Below the pieces are notes generated by a model. It searched no databases. It was not told the DNA's origin and worked only from the letters and a program-made list of their open reading frames with translations. This document shows positions 26,484 to 34,699 of a DNA stretch of 64,000 nt, in pieces. The translations under genes and the position numbers were made by a program. The stretch's first letter is position 1. Every line of letters begins with the position of its first letter. The stretch covers positions 1 to 64,000 of the forward strand of contig NZ_QNUL01000023.1 in assembly GCF_003383615.1 (NCBI RefSeq), written 5' to 3'. The DNA comes from Dyadobacter luteus (lineage in GTDB: Bacteria > Bacteroidota > Bacteroidia > Cytophagales > Spirosomataceae).

Positions 26484-26516
26484 CAAATATAGCATCTTGT
26501 TTAAAACAAGTCCAAA
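26484..26516 (-). promoter_or_regulatory. Promoter of the left sigma gene with internal dyad
   Basis: On the minus strand: -33 TTTG (26513-26516), a 21-base spacer and -7 TATATTTG (26484-26491), matching the Bacteroidota housekeeping consensus. The spacer contains the perfect inverted repeat CTTGTTT-T-AAACAAG (26496-26510), two bases from the TTTG. A bound protein there would block the promoter. The right sigma promoter has the same arrangement. Confidence 0.75.
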
Positions 26517-26659
26517 TAAGATTTCCATCTTTTTTAATCTGATTTTTAGATTCAGATATAAACCGCAGTGGTTCACAGGGATATTTTAGATTGAGGAACT
26601 TTGCTGTTGCAGAGCTACACTTTATCTTGCATTAACATTTTACGTTCATTCTCTCATCT

Positions 26660-27175
26660 ATGGTGCAAATCGAATATAAATTAACAGAAAAGGAAGTTTA
26701 CAAAGGTTTAGTGCAGAATAACAGCTCCAGGCTGATCACCAAAATTCTGAGAGGTTTAGGAGTTTTCCTGATGGTGGTAATGGTATTTACCACTACTGTC
26801 AATCTCGTAAATGGAATCTACTACTTCAGCATGTCGTACTTGTTTCCATTGCTGATGGGTGTATATCTTACCTTTTTGTCCGAGATTACTGCGAAAATAC
26901 AGGTGCCGAATCTCATCAAAACTAAAAATCCTTTTGTACAGGAGGTGAAGGTAAGAATGGATGGAAATGGATTCAGGATGAAAGGTGAGTCTTTCTCAAA
27001 CTTTATGGAATGGGAGAAATTTCATTCCATTGTTGAGACGGCAGATTTTTTTCTTGTCAAGCCCACTGAAGCTTCTGCCAATATTATGCCGAAGAGGGCA
27101 TTTACCACCGAGGATGTAGCGGAGTTCAGAAATTTACTGGAAGGTGTGGTAGGACCAAAAGTAAAATGGAAGTGA
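26660..27175 (+). CDS. YcxB-like membrane protein
   Basis: 171 aa. Two helices at about 30-50 and 53-71 (LRGLGVFLMVVMVFTTTVNL, YYFSMSYLFPLLMGVYLTFL) are followed by a cytoplasmic strand-rich half with VRMDGNGFRMKGESFSNFMEW and the end MPKRAFTTEDVAEFRNLL. This is the pattern of the YcxB-like C-terminal family (PF14317-type), whose function is unknown. It lies between the two sigma modules but on its own transcript. Confidence 0.78.
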   Translation: MVQIEYKLTEKEVYKGLVQNNSSRLITKILRGLGVFLMVVMVFTTTVNLVNGIYYFSMSYLFPLLMGVYLTFLSEITAKIQVPNLIKTKNPFVQEVKVRMDGNGFRMKGESFSNFMEWEKFHSIVETADFFLVKPTEASANIMPKRAFTTEDVAEFRNLLEGVVGPKVKWK

Positions 27176-27198
27176 TGAGGTAATGGAAATGGATTATT

Positions 27199-27453
27199 GC
27201 CACGGATACACAGATTATCACGAATTTTTATATCTGCAAAAAATCAAATTAGTGCTCTATTAGTAGATCTGTGTCAAGAGTTTAATTGGCCACGAATACA
27301 CGAATCTTCACGAATTTGTTTATTTACGTACATCATATCCGTGATTTATTCGTGCATCAGTGGCAGATTAGAAGTTGACCACGGATACACAAATTATCAC
27401 GAACTTTTCATACTGAAAGGTCAAATCCGTGCTTTATTCGTGTATCCGTGGTA
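27199..27453. repeat. Three degenerate copies of a CCACGRATACAC-type dispersed palindromic repeat
   Basis: Units at about 27199-27276, 27289-27365 and 27379-27453. Each starts with a CCACGRATACAC motif (GCCACGGATACACAG, GGCCACGAATACACG, ACCACGGATACACAA), continues TCACGAA, and ends with an inverted counterpart such as ATTCGTGTATCCGTGG in the third copy. The third copy is the best preserved palindrome, the first is degraded at its right end. The pattern 'CCACGGATTACACGGATT' is a known dispersed, non-coding repeat family of bacterial genomes. A short open frame over it is not a gene. Confidence 0.7.
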
Positions 27454-27473
27454 GAAAAAAATAAGGATTAAAC

Positions 27474-29342
27474 TTACCAGCCTATTCCGTAGTCTTCCCC
27501 ATGGTTACTGGATCCTCCCCACATGCTGCCATGTATCCAGTCGAAATAAATGGCGTTAATTGGTCCGCTGGTACGGGGTTGATAGGAATTCTTATAACCC
27601 ATTCTGGACAATTCTTTGCGGGTCCAATCGGGCATTTGTTCGTTCAGGATTAACCCGCCCGGATCTTTCTCATGAGCCCCGAAGCTGGCATACATTTGCA
27701 ACGTTTTGAAACTGGGCGCTTCTGCCGCTTCCTGCACAGTCATACCAAATTCAACTACATTTAAGAAGAACTGTAGGAGCAACTGATCCTGCTCGTCACC
27801 AGCCTGCTTTGCAAAAGAAAGGAAGGGCTTTCCGTCTTTCAAAGCCAGACTTGGTGTGAGCGTAACACGCGGACGCTTACCTGGTTCTACCACATTAAAA
27901 GGATTTTCACGTGGGTCGAGCACAAAAGACTGCATACGCTGACTTAAACCAACACCTGTATTACCTGCAATGCACGCGGGTACCCAGCCTCCGCTTGGCG
28001 TGATCGAAACTACCCAGCCCTCTTCGTCCGCAGCTTCAACAGAAGTGGTGCCGGCCGTAAATTCCTCCATGTATTTCTCATCCAGTCCGTTTGTGTTCCT
28101 TTTTGTATTTGCCTGGAAATTACCCCAGTTCTTGATCTGGTGGGCAAATGGATTTGTCTTCCCTTCAAATGGGTAAGGATCGCCGGGTAATACTTTTGGG
28201 TCGTTCTTTTCCCAGTTGATTTGTTTAATACGTTCTTTGGCATATTCCTTCGACAACAGTCCTTTCATTGGTTCCTCAGGAGCAAATGCGGGGTCGCCGT
28301 AGTAAAAATCACGGTCAGCAAATGCCAGATTCATTGTTTGATACAAAGTATGAACATAACGGGATGAGTTGTAACCCATACTTTTCAAATCAAAGTTTTC
28401 AAGCATATTGAGCGCCTGCAGCATAAAAGGGCCTTGTGTCCAGGGTTGCATTTTATAAACTTCAATCCCTTTGTAATTGGTCATCAGCGGTTCCTCAATT
28501 TTCACTTTCCAGTTAGCCATATCCTGTTCGGTGATCAATCCGCCTTGTTCCTGGGTGCTTCGTGCAATTTCTTTGGCAATATCTCCTTTGTAAAAACGAT
28601 CATAGGCCGCGTAAATCGCTTCCTTTCGTGATTTGCCTTTTTTCAATGCTGCTGCCTCTGTATCAACCAGTTTCTGAAGTGTAGCCAGTAAATCCTTCTG
28701 AACAAATATTTCGCCGGCATCCGGTGCTTCACGCTTTTCTCCTGGGTGAGTCAGGAATACCTTTGCCGAATAGGGCCACTGTTTGATCTTGTCTTTTCCT
28801 TTTTCGATAGAATTGGCAGTTTGTGCTTCAATAGGGTAGCCAGAGGCAAGTTGCATAGCCGGTGCGAGTACTTCTTTCAAACTCATGGTACCATATTCGG
28901 CCAGCATTGTCATGAGTCCGCCTGCGGTTCCGGGCGTAGTAGCTGCCAGCGGACCGTATTCCGGCGGGTATTTCATGCCTTTGTTCTTAAAAAAATCCGC
29001 AGTTGCTCCTGTAGGCGCTACGCCCATTGCGTTGATGGCAATCACTTTTTTTGTCTTTGGATTATAGATGAGCGCCTGCGTTTCTCCTCCCCAACTCAAC
29101 ACATCCCACATGGTGCAGGTAGATGCCAGCATTGCGCAGGAAGCGTCAATAGCATTCCCTCCTTTGCTGAATATCATAGCCCCCGATGTGGCAGCCAGTG
29201 GTTTTCCGGTAATCGCCATCCAATGTTTTGCGTGAAGTGGCGGTTTTTGTGTGGTAACGGGGAAATTGTTGAAAGATTGGCCAAAGCTTAATAACTGAAA
29301 GCTACACAGGGTTAATGTCAACAGTAATAATTTTTTCTTCAT
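27474..29342 (-). CDS. Gamma-glutamyltransferase family protein
   Basis: 622 aa with a signal peptide ending in LLSFGQ (residue 22). The fold is that of an Ntn-hydrolase: WMAITGKPLAATSGAMIFSKGG at the N-terminus, PLAATTPGTAGGLMTML, then the autocleavage site GTTS with the probable nucleophile Thr432. The canonical TTH triad of Escherichia coli GGT is GTTSV here, with no histidine after the threonines, so the acceptor pocket may differ. Ends in SGPINAIYFDW...GEDYGIGW. Probably periplasmic, acting on gamma-glutamyl compounds or a related amide. It lies inside the siderophore cluster, between the two sigma modules, but no direct link is seen. Confidence 0.9.
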   Translation of the reverse strand: MKKKLLLLTLTLCSFQLLSFGQSFNNFPVTTQKPPLHAKHWMAITGKPLAATSGAMIFSKGGNAIDASCAMLASTCTMWDVLSWGGETQALIYNPKTKKVIAINAMGVAPTGATADFFKNKGMKYPPEYGPLAATTPGTAGGLMTMLAEYGTMSLKEVLAPAMQLASGYPIEAQTANSIEKGKDKIKQWPYSAKVFLTHPGEKREAPDAGEIFVQKDLLATLQKLVDTEAAALKKGKSRKEAIYAAYDRFYKGDIAKEIARSTQEQGGLITEQDMANWKVKIEEPLMTNYKGIEVYKMQPWTQGPFMLQALNMLENFDLKSMGYNSSRYVHTLYQTMNLAFADRDFYYGDPAFAPEEPMKGLLSKEYAKERIKQINWEKNDPKVLPGDPYPFEGKTNPFAHQIKNWGNFQANTKRNTNGLDEKYMEEFTAGTTSVEAADEEGWVVSITPSGGWVPACIAGNTGVGLSQRMQSFVLDPRENPFNVVEPGKRPRVTLTPSLALKDGKPFLSFAKQAGDEQDQLLLQFFLNVVEFGMTVQEAAEAPSFKTLQMYASFGAHEKDPGGLILNEQMPDWTRKELSRMGYKNSYQPRTSGPINAIYFDWIHGSMWGGSSNHGEDYGIGW

Positions 29343-29530
29343 AGATTAACGGTTAGTAATATTTGGTGAAAATATAATAATGCAGAATGATATGCGGAGT
29401 GTGGAGGTTGTAAGGACATAAAAGTAACGAAAAAATGGTTATCTAACGGTTGTCACAAGTGTCGCGTATGTTCCTGAAAGGATTTTGTGTACTTTTTTTG
29501 AATTAAAATGAGATTAATGAAATTATTTTA

Positions 29531-29563
29531 TTTGGACTTATTTTAAATAAGTATATACCTTTG
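29531..29563 (+). promoter_or_regulatory. Promoter of the right sigma gene with internal dyad
   Basis: -33 TTTG (29531-29534), 21-base spacer, -7 TACCTTTG (29556-29563). Inside the spacer is the perfect inverted repeat CTTATTT-T-AAATAAG (29537-29551), two bases after TTTG, exactly as in the left sigma promoter. Compared with the left promoter, the arms differ at one pair of positions, G-C there and A-T here, so both changes keep the symmetry. The sequence also resembles the AT-rich boxes of Fur/DtxR-type repressors. Transcription would start near 29570. Confidence 0.8.
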
Positions 29564-29593
29564 CGGAGTCAGGAACTATCATACTACCAGGCT

Positions 29594-30124
29594 TTGAAAG
29601 ATTATACGCCACAAAATAATTCTCCATTCACTATTGATGAGCAATCATTTGAGGCAATCTATAATCAACATTGGGAAAAACTCTTTGCCCTGGCTACCTA
29701 CCGGCTTGCCGACGAAGAGCTAGCTAAAGAAGTAGTGCAGGATGTGTTTTTTTCACTTTGGGACAGACGTAAAACGCTGGTCATAGAGGGTGAAGTAGTT
29801 CATTATCTCTATCGTTCAGTGAAATTGAAGATTCTTGAATACTACCGCACCAATCAAATCCACCGTCGTCATCTGGATGAATTTGCCCACAATCTTCACG
29901 GGCAGGAGAATACGACAGAAAATCATGTAATGCTCAATGAGCTCAATACGCAGCTTCAGCATTTCGTGCAGACTTTACCAAATCAATGCCGAAGAGTTTT
30001 TGAATTAAGTCGCTCACAGGGGCTCAATACAAAGGAAATCGCAGTGGAAATGGTAATCTCAGAAAAAACTGTCAAGAATCATCTTACCCGTGCATTATCT
30101 TCTATTCGCTCCATGTTGGAGTAG
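29594..30124 (+). CDS. ECF sigma factor (right pair)
   Basis: 176 aa from TTG at 29594. No ATG exists before the conserved region, and TTG at 29561 overlaps the -7 element at 29556-29563, so a start downstream of the promoter is needed; 29594 gives LKDYTPQNNSPFTID, aligning within one residue with the left paralogue's MSDPIIQSSPFRID. Region 2 runs FEAIYNQHWEKLFALATY to VVQDVFFSLWDRR, region 4 ends ISEKTVKNHLTRALSSI. Followed at 108 bases by its anti-sigma partner. It probably activates the receptor operon. Confidence 0.85.
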   Translation: MKDYTPQNNSPFTIDEQSFEAIYNQHWEKLFALATYRLADEELAKEVVQDVFFSLWDRRKTLVIEGEVVHYLYRSVKLKILEYYRTNQIHRRHLDEFAHNLHGQENTTENHVMLNELNTQLQHFVQTLPNQCRRVFELSRSQGLNTKEIAVEMVISEKTVKNHLTRALSSIRSMLE

Positions 30125-30231
30125 GTGCTATCTTTCTTCTTTCGTTTCTGCAAAATAATTCTGATTTTTTTTCATATTCATTGGGACTTCGCGATGGGTT
30201 GTTCAACATAACTACGGAACATATCTAAGTC

Positions 30232-30870
30232 ATGGAGATCACCAACGAACTTTTAAGGAAATACAGCAATAATGAGCTTACCGGCAGCGAGAGAGCGGTG
30301 GTGGAGCTATGGCTGGAAACTTCGAAGCCGGAGGGACAGGAGATGGTATTTCGCGCCGGGGTAAATGCAGGCGGCGATATGTTTCAAGCTGTTCGCGAAC
30401 GGATAACCTCAGCCGACACACGCAGACAAAGATCTCGCCAACTATGGAGATATGCTGCTGCGGCTTGTCTGGCGATAGGAATGATTGGAATTGGCTGGTA
30501 TCAGAATGCCATCGTAAGCGCTGATAATCAATTGTCTCTTGATAATTTGTCAGGACAGCACACCAAGGATTTTAACAGTGATTCCGGTCTTGTGTTTCGC
30601 TTGTCAGCACATAGTAAGGCACACGCGAGTCTGACGAACACGATAAACAGCATTAGTTTCTGCGGGGCGATGGAAGTGACCAACCGTTCCACAAAAGATA
30701 TACGCATTGTATTCAGCTCAACCTGTAAAACCAGAGGCATAGCTGAGCACACCATCACCTGCAAACCAGGAAAATCCTATGTTGCATTACATGATCCAAT
30801 GGAGGAAAATGAAATAATAATTATTAACAGGAATATGGTCAACGAGCTGCCAGGCAGTGTAGTGATCTAA
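30232..30870 (+). CDS. Membrane anti-sigma factor of unusual type (right pair)
   Basis: 212 aa. N-terminal 60 residues (TNELLRKYSNNELTGSERAVVELWL) resemble the anti-sigma domain; one helix at 72-90 (LWRYAAAACLAIGMIGIGW); the periplasmic part has FCGA at 143-146 and TC at 164-165 (Cys144, Cys165), as in the left paralogue, plus Cys177. Ending ENEIIIINRNMVNELPGS parallels the left protein's NEMIILEEGSL. Neither a FecR domain nor DUF4974 is present. It lies between the sigma gene and the TonB receptor, with two hairpins after its stop. This sigma/anti-sigma pair probably reads the receptor state, but no receptor N-terminal signalling domain is evident. Confidence 0.8.
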   Translation: MEITNELLRKYSNNELTGSERAVVELWLETSKPEGQEMVFRAGVNAGGDMFQAVRERITSADTRRQRSRQLWRYAAAACLAIGMIGIGWYQNAIVSADNQLSLDNLSGQHTKDFNSDSGLVFRLSAHSKAHASLTNTINSISFCGAMEVTNRSTKDIRIVFSSTCKTRGIAEHTITCKPGKSYVALHDPMEENEIIIINRNMVNELPGSVVI

Positions 30871-30878
30871 AAAAAGAA

Positions 30879-30920
30879 CCGCACGGCGCCAACCGTACGG
30901 CTCGTCCACGCAAGCGTGGA
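30879..30920 (+). terminator. Two hairpins between anti-sigma and TonB-receptor genes
   Basis: First, CCGCACGG (30879-30886) and CCGTACGG (30893-30900) pair with one mismatch and a short loop; second, TCCACGC-AA-GCGTGGA (30905-30920) is a perfect 7-base stem followed by ACTTTTAAAG. These could partially terminate or attenuate transcription after the anti-sigma gene, or stabilise the receptor mRNA. Confidence 0.5.
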
Positions 30921-30949
30921 ACTTTTAAAGTCGTCAAAAATTAAAAGTA

Positions 30950-33319
30950 ATGCAAGTTAAAAAAATCTTCATTACAGGCACGCTTTGTGCCTGTACATTG
31001 TTATCCTTTGCCCAAAAATCTGCGGTTCATGGCACTGTAAAATCCTCTGATGGTGAGGTGTTACCGGGTGCCACCATTTCTGTTAAGGACAATTCCCAGG
31101 GTACATTTACTGATGCCAGGGGAAATTTCAAACTGGATAAACTCAAAGCTGGCAGGGTCTCTTTGGTTGCAACATTTCTGGGTTATGAATCCCAGATCAG
31201 AGAGGTTGTGCTTAAAGATGGAGATGATCAACGTGTTGATTTCAAGCTGAGTACAGGTGCAAGAGAACTTGAAGAAGCTTCAGTGATTGGTTTGACAGAA
31301 GCGAAGGAAACCAGTAAGCTTGCGTTTAATGTTACAGCCATTGATGCCAAACAACTACACAACACGACACTTGACCTATCCAATGTGCTCGACCGGGTAT
31401 CTGGTGTTCGTGTGAGGGAATCCGGCGGAGTAGGTTCCAGCTTCAATTTTTCGCTTAACGGTTTCACCGGAAAGCAAGTGAAGTTCTTTATGGATGGCAT
31501 ACCGATGGACAATTTTGGTTCGTCGTTCCAGCTCAACAACATTCCGGTCAATCTTGCGGATCGTATTGAAGTGTATAAAGGCGTTGTACCTATCTGGCTG
31601 GGTGCCGATGCGTTGGGTGGTGCGGTTAACATCGTTACAAATCCTAACCGTCGTAATTATCTGGATGCGTCCTACTCATACGGATCGTTTAACACACACC
31701 GTACGGCTATTAACACCGGTATCACTACTGAAAATGGATTTACTTTTCAGGTAAACGCTTTTCAAAATTATTCTGATAATAATTACTGGGTTAACGTGGA
31801 CGTAGTACCTGACTTAAACACAGGTCTTTACGTTCCTATGCGTGTGCGCCGCTTTAACGATACCTATCGCAATGAGACGGTGATAACCAACGTAGGCGTG
31901 GTAAATAAAAAGTTTGCGGACAGATTAACAATCGGCATGACCCTCGGGCAGAACAAGGCTGAGATTCAGACTGGTAACAGAATGTATGATGTATACGGTG
32001 AGCGCCGTAGAAAAGGTAATATCGTCATGCCTTCTATCAGATATTCGAAAAATGATCTGTTTGTAAAAGGCTTAAACCTGAGCTTTAACGGAAACTTTAA
32101 TTTCGGGCAGGAACAGTCTATCGACACTGCCTATAAGCAATACAACTGGCTGGGTGGGTTTATCTACAAAGGTAATCCTGATACACCTGGAGGGGAATCA
32201 GCGAGAACACTTTATAAGTTCAGAAACAACAATGGGTTGTTCAATGCCAACCTGAGTTATCAGATTAGTGCGAAGCATTCAATTGTGATCAATAACACAT
32301 TTAATACTTTCGACCGGCAGGGAGAAGATGAGTTGAAGCCGGATGACAAGGGAAACAAAATGCCGCAGAAAACTACAAAGAACGTGATTGGTATCGGCTA
32401 CCGTTTCGATCTGAACAGTAAGTGGAACACTTCTTTGTTTTTCAAAGAATATATTCAGAACAGCAGTTCCTACAACATTCTGAACGATGAATATTACACC
32501 CAGCAAAACAAGTTCACGCAGGAAGGTTATGGTGTGGCTACAACTTATTTTCTGCTTCCTAATCTGCAGCTAAAGGGTTCATTTGAAAAAAGCTATCGTC
32601 TGCCTGAAAATGATGAAATGTTCGGTGATGTAATTAACCTTGCCTCTAACTTTTCTCTTCGTCCTGAAAGTAGCCAGAATTTCAATTTGGGTGTGAACTA
32701 TACTACTTCACTGAATAAGATACATCATTTTTATTTTGATGGAAACGTGATTTATCGCTCTGCAAAGGACTTTATCAGACCTAGTGTTTATACTTCCTAC
32801 AACCGTGCGGTACAGCAAATGGTCAATCTGCGTAACGTGACCAATAGCGGTGCCGATGCCGAAATCAGGTATTCATTCAAGAGATTATTCACTGCGGGAA
32901 TTAATGTCACGTATCAGAACATCCTCAATAATACTAAATATGAAGGGCAAACCAGTACTGTAAGTCCGGTGTATAAAGACCGTATTCCAAATATGCCGTA
33001 TCTGTTCGGGAATGGAAATGCATCCTTGGTTTTCCAGAACATAGGGAGGCAGGGCAATACACTAACCATTGGTTACAACATGCTTTATGTGCATGAGTAT
33101 TACCTGAGGTGGCCGAGCCAGGGAGCTGCGAGCAGTAAGCTCACCATTCCTGAGCAGATCGCTCATGACGCGAATGTCACCTATTCGCTGGCCAATGGTA
33201 AATACAACATCGCCGTAGAATGCCGCAACATAGCGGATGCATTACTGTACGACAATTTCAGCCTGCAAAAGCCAAGCCGCTCCTTCAATGTGAAGCTACG
33301 CTATTTCATCGTGAAGTAG
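30950..33319 (+). CDS. TonB-dependent siderophore-type receptor (XusA-like)
   Basis: 789 aa. Signal peptide ending in LLSFAQ (residue 22); a carboxypeptidase-regulatory-like domain at about 25-100 (VHGTVKSSDGEVLPGATISV ... SLVATFLGYESQ); plug domain from about 115 (DLSNVLDRVSGVRVRESGGV, SLNGFTGKQVKFFMDGIPMD, YKGVVPIWLGADALGGAVNI); and a 22-strand-type barrel to the final NVKLRYFIVK. In B. thetaiotaomicron the matching neighbours XusA-XusB-XusC import xenosiderophores. Here the next genes are DUF4374 lipoprotein and PepSY protein in the same order. The substrate is probably a ferric siderophore, but the specific one is not known. The gene is preceded by a sigma/anti-sigma pair and two hairpins. 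Confidence 0.9.
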   Translation: MQVKKIFITGTLCACTLLSFAQKSAVHGTVKSSDGEVLPGATISVKDNSQGTFTDARGNFKLDKLKAGRVSLVATFLGYESQIREVVLKDGDDQRVDFKLSTGARELEEASVIGLTEAKETSKLAFNVTAIDAKQLHNTTLDLSNVLDRVSGVRVRESGGVGSSFNFSLNGFTGKQVKFFMDGIPMDNFGSSFQLNNIPVNLADRIEVYKGVVPIWLGADALGGAVNIVTNPNRRNYLDASYSYGSFNTHRTAINTGITTENGFTFQVNAFQNYSDNNYWVNVDVVPDLNTGLYVPMRVRRFNDTYRNETVITNVGVVNKKFADRLTIGMTLGQNKAEIQTGNRMYDVYGERRRKGNIVMPSIRYSKNDLFVKGLNLSFNGNFNFGQEQSIDTAYKQYNWLGGFIYKGNPDTPGGESARTLYKFRNNNGLFNANLSYQISAKHSIVINNTFNTFDRQGEDELKPDDKGNKMPQKTTKNVIGIGYRFDLNSKWNTSLFFKEYIQNSSSYNILNDEYYTQQNKFTQEGYGVATTYFLLPNLQLKGSFEKSYRLPENDEMFGDVINLASNFSLRPESSQNFNLGVNYTTSLNKIHHFYFDGNVIYRSAKDFIRPSVYTSYNRAVQQMVNLRNVTNSGADAEIRYSFKRLFTAGINVTYQNILNNTKYEGQTSTVSPVYKDRIPNMPYLFGNGNASLVFQNIGRQGNTLTIGYNMLYVHEYYLRWPSQGAASSKLTIPEQIAHDANVTYSLANGKYNIAVECRNIADALLYDNFSLQKPSRSFNVKLRYFIVK

Positions 33320-33447
33320 ACTCAGTCTTTAGCTTGTAGTGATTAGCTATGACTTCGCTGATTATCATAATGTTATTAAGAGAGAGAGTAGAAACGAATC
33401 TCTCACAAGTACTTACAATCAATTATTTATTACTAATTCTTTTCAAA

Positions 33448-34671
33448 ATGAAAACAAACAGGTTTATACTGGGCATGTTCGCATTGGGAATGCTGGGTTT
33501 TACATCATGTAGTTCTGACAAAGAGGAAACAGGTGGCAATGTTGAACCAACCGGAAAATCCAAGTATGTATTTGTTGCCTACTCGGTAGGATCAACTGGT
33601 TCGGAATCTGCTCCTTACATTATTACTGCCGATTCGCTAACAGGTGGTAAGGTGAATCTGGTGAATGGTGTCGAAACGGATGCCTATTCTTTTGTTCCTC
33701 AGAATAATAAACTATTCGCTGCAGTTTGGGGTGATCAAGGACCTGTAACACCATACGGTTTAGACAGCAAGGGGAACGTCGTGAAAATCGGTAATACTGT
33801 AAATGCGCCCACCGCGGCTATATACAATGCAGTAGGAACTGATTCCTGGGTAGGAGGAAGCTGGTCTGGAACCCCTACAAGCCCTGGTGCTACCATATTC
33901 AGATTTGATGCAAATAATCTGGTGCTATCAGGACGTAACACGATTGATATGAGTAAAATGGCAATTGGTACAGAGTGGCCGACATGGTACGGGGTATTCG
34001 AAGCTGGAAACAATATGCTTTTCCTTCCTTATGAGCTGTCACCGACGGAAACAGGAGTTACTGAAACAAAATTCCGAGACAGTACCTGGGTATTGGCTGT
34101 TACATATCCAGGTCTTGAATTCAAAAAAATTATCCGCGATGGGCGTACGGGACCGATTGGAAGCTGGTTCGGAATGCATGGAATGAAACAAATTGAGGAT
34201 GGAGATGTATACGCCTACTCAACGGCTGTAAAATCCAAGAATCCGTCGGCAATTGTTCGTATCAAAAAGGATACAGAGGTTTTCGATCAGAGTTACTTCT
34301 TCAATCTGGAAGCAAAATCAGGTGGTTTGAAAGTTTCAAGGGGTGACTATGTGGGTAACGGTAAATTCCTGATGTCTTTCTTTATTAATGCAAAAGAAGT
34401 GGAGGAATGGACGGGTCGTACTAAACTGGCTATCGTCGACGTGAAAGCGCAGACAATCACATGGGTAACAGGAGTTCCTGAACATGCTCAGATGGGCTAC
34501 AAGCAGAAAACTTTTGTAGAAGCTGACAAAAACACTATTCGTTATGTGATGAAGGATGATGCAGGTAAACACTATGTGTACAACATCAATGCGAGCACTG
34601 CAACAGGTACGAGAGGTTTGGAATTTGAAAATATCAGTGATGTGACTACAATTTCAAAAATCGAATATTAA
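33448..34671 (+). CDS. DUF4374 (XusB-type) lipoprotein, central copy
   Basis: 407 aa from ATG 33448; the frame is open 33 codons upstream but only this start gives a lipoprotein signal (MLGFTSC, Cys near residue 21). The body is a WD-like, strand-rich propeller domain of the DUF4374 family: GKSKYVFVAYSVGSTGSESAP, TPYGLDSKGNVVKI, SYFFNLEAKSGG. B. thetaiotaomicron XusB, a DUF4374 surface lipoprotein, binds Fe-enterobactin and delivers it to XusA. Gene order XusA-like (30950), this protein, frameshifted small lipoprotein, PepSY, fits the Xus arrangement. Probably the primary siderophore-binding lipoprotein here. Confidence 0.88.
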   Translation: MKTNRFILGMFALGMLGFTSCSSDKEETGGNVEPTGKSKYVFVAYSVGSTGSESAPYIITADSLTGGKVNLVNGVETDAYSFVPQNNKLFAAVWGDQGPVTPYGLDSKGNVVKIGNTVNAPTAAIYNAVGTDSWVGGSWSGTPTSPGATIFRFDANNLVLSGRNTIDMSKMAIGTEWPTWYGVFEAGNNMLFLPYELSPTETGVTETKFRDSTWVLAVTYPGLEFKKIIRDGRTGPIGSWFGMHGMKQIEDGDVYAYSTAVKSKNPSAIVRIKKDTEVFDQSYFFNLEAKSGGLKVSRGDYVGNGKFLMSFFINAKEVEEWTGRTKLAIVDVKAQTITWVTGVPEHAQMGYKQKTFVEADKNTIRYVMKDDAGKHYVYNINASTATGTRGLEFENISDVTTISKIEY

Positions 34672-34699
34672 GCAGCAACAGAAATATCCCTGACAAGTC

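Noticed and set aside
27199..27453. CRISPR-like array
   Set aside because: Only three units of variable sequence with no distinct spacers and no cas genes; the units are palindromic dispersed repeats.
27197..27454. An 85-codon open frame across the palindromic repeats
   Set aside because: It follows the repeat units (PRIHRLSRIF / PRIHESSRIC) and has no start signal or domain; it is a by-product of the repeat.
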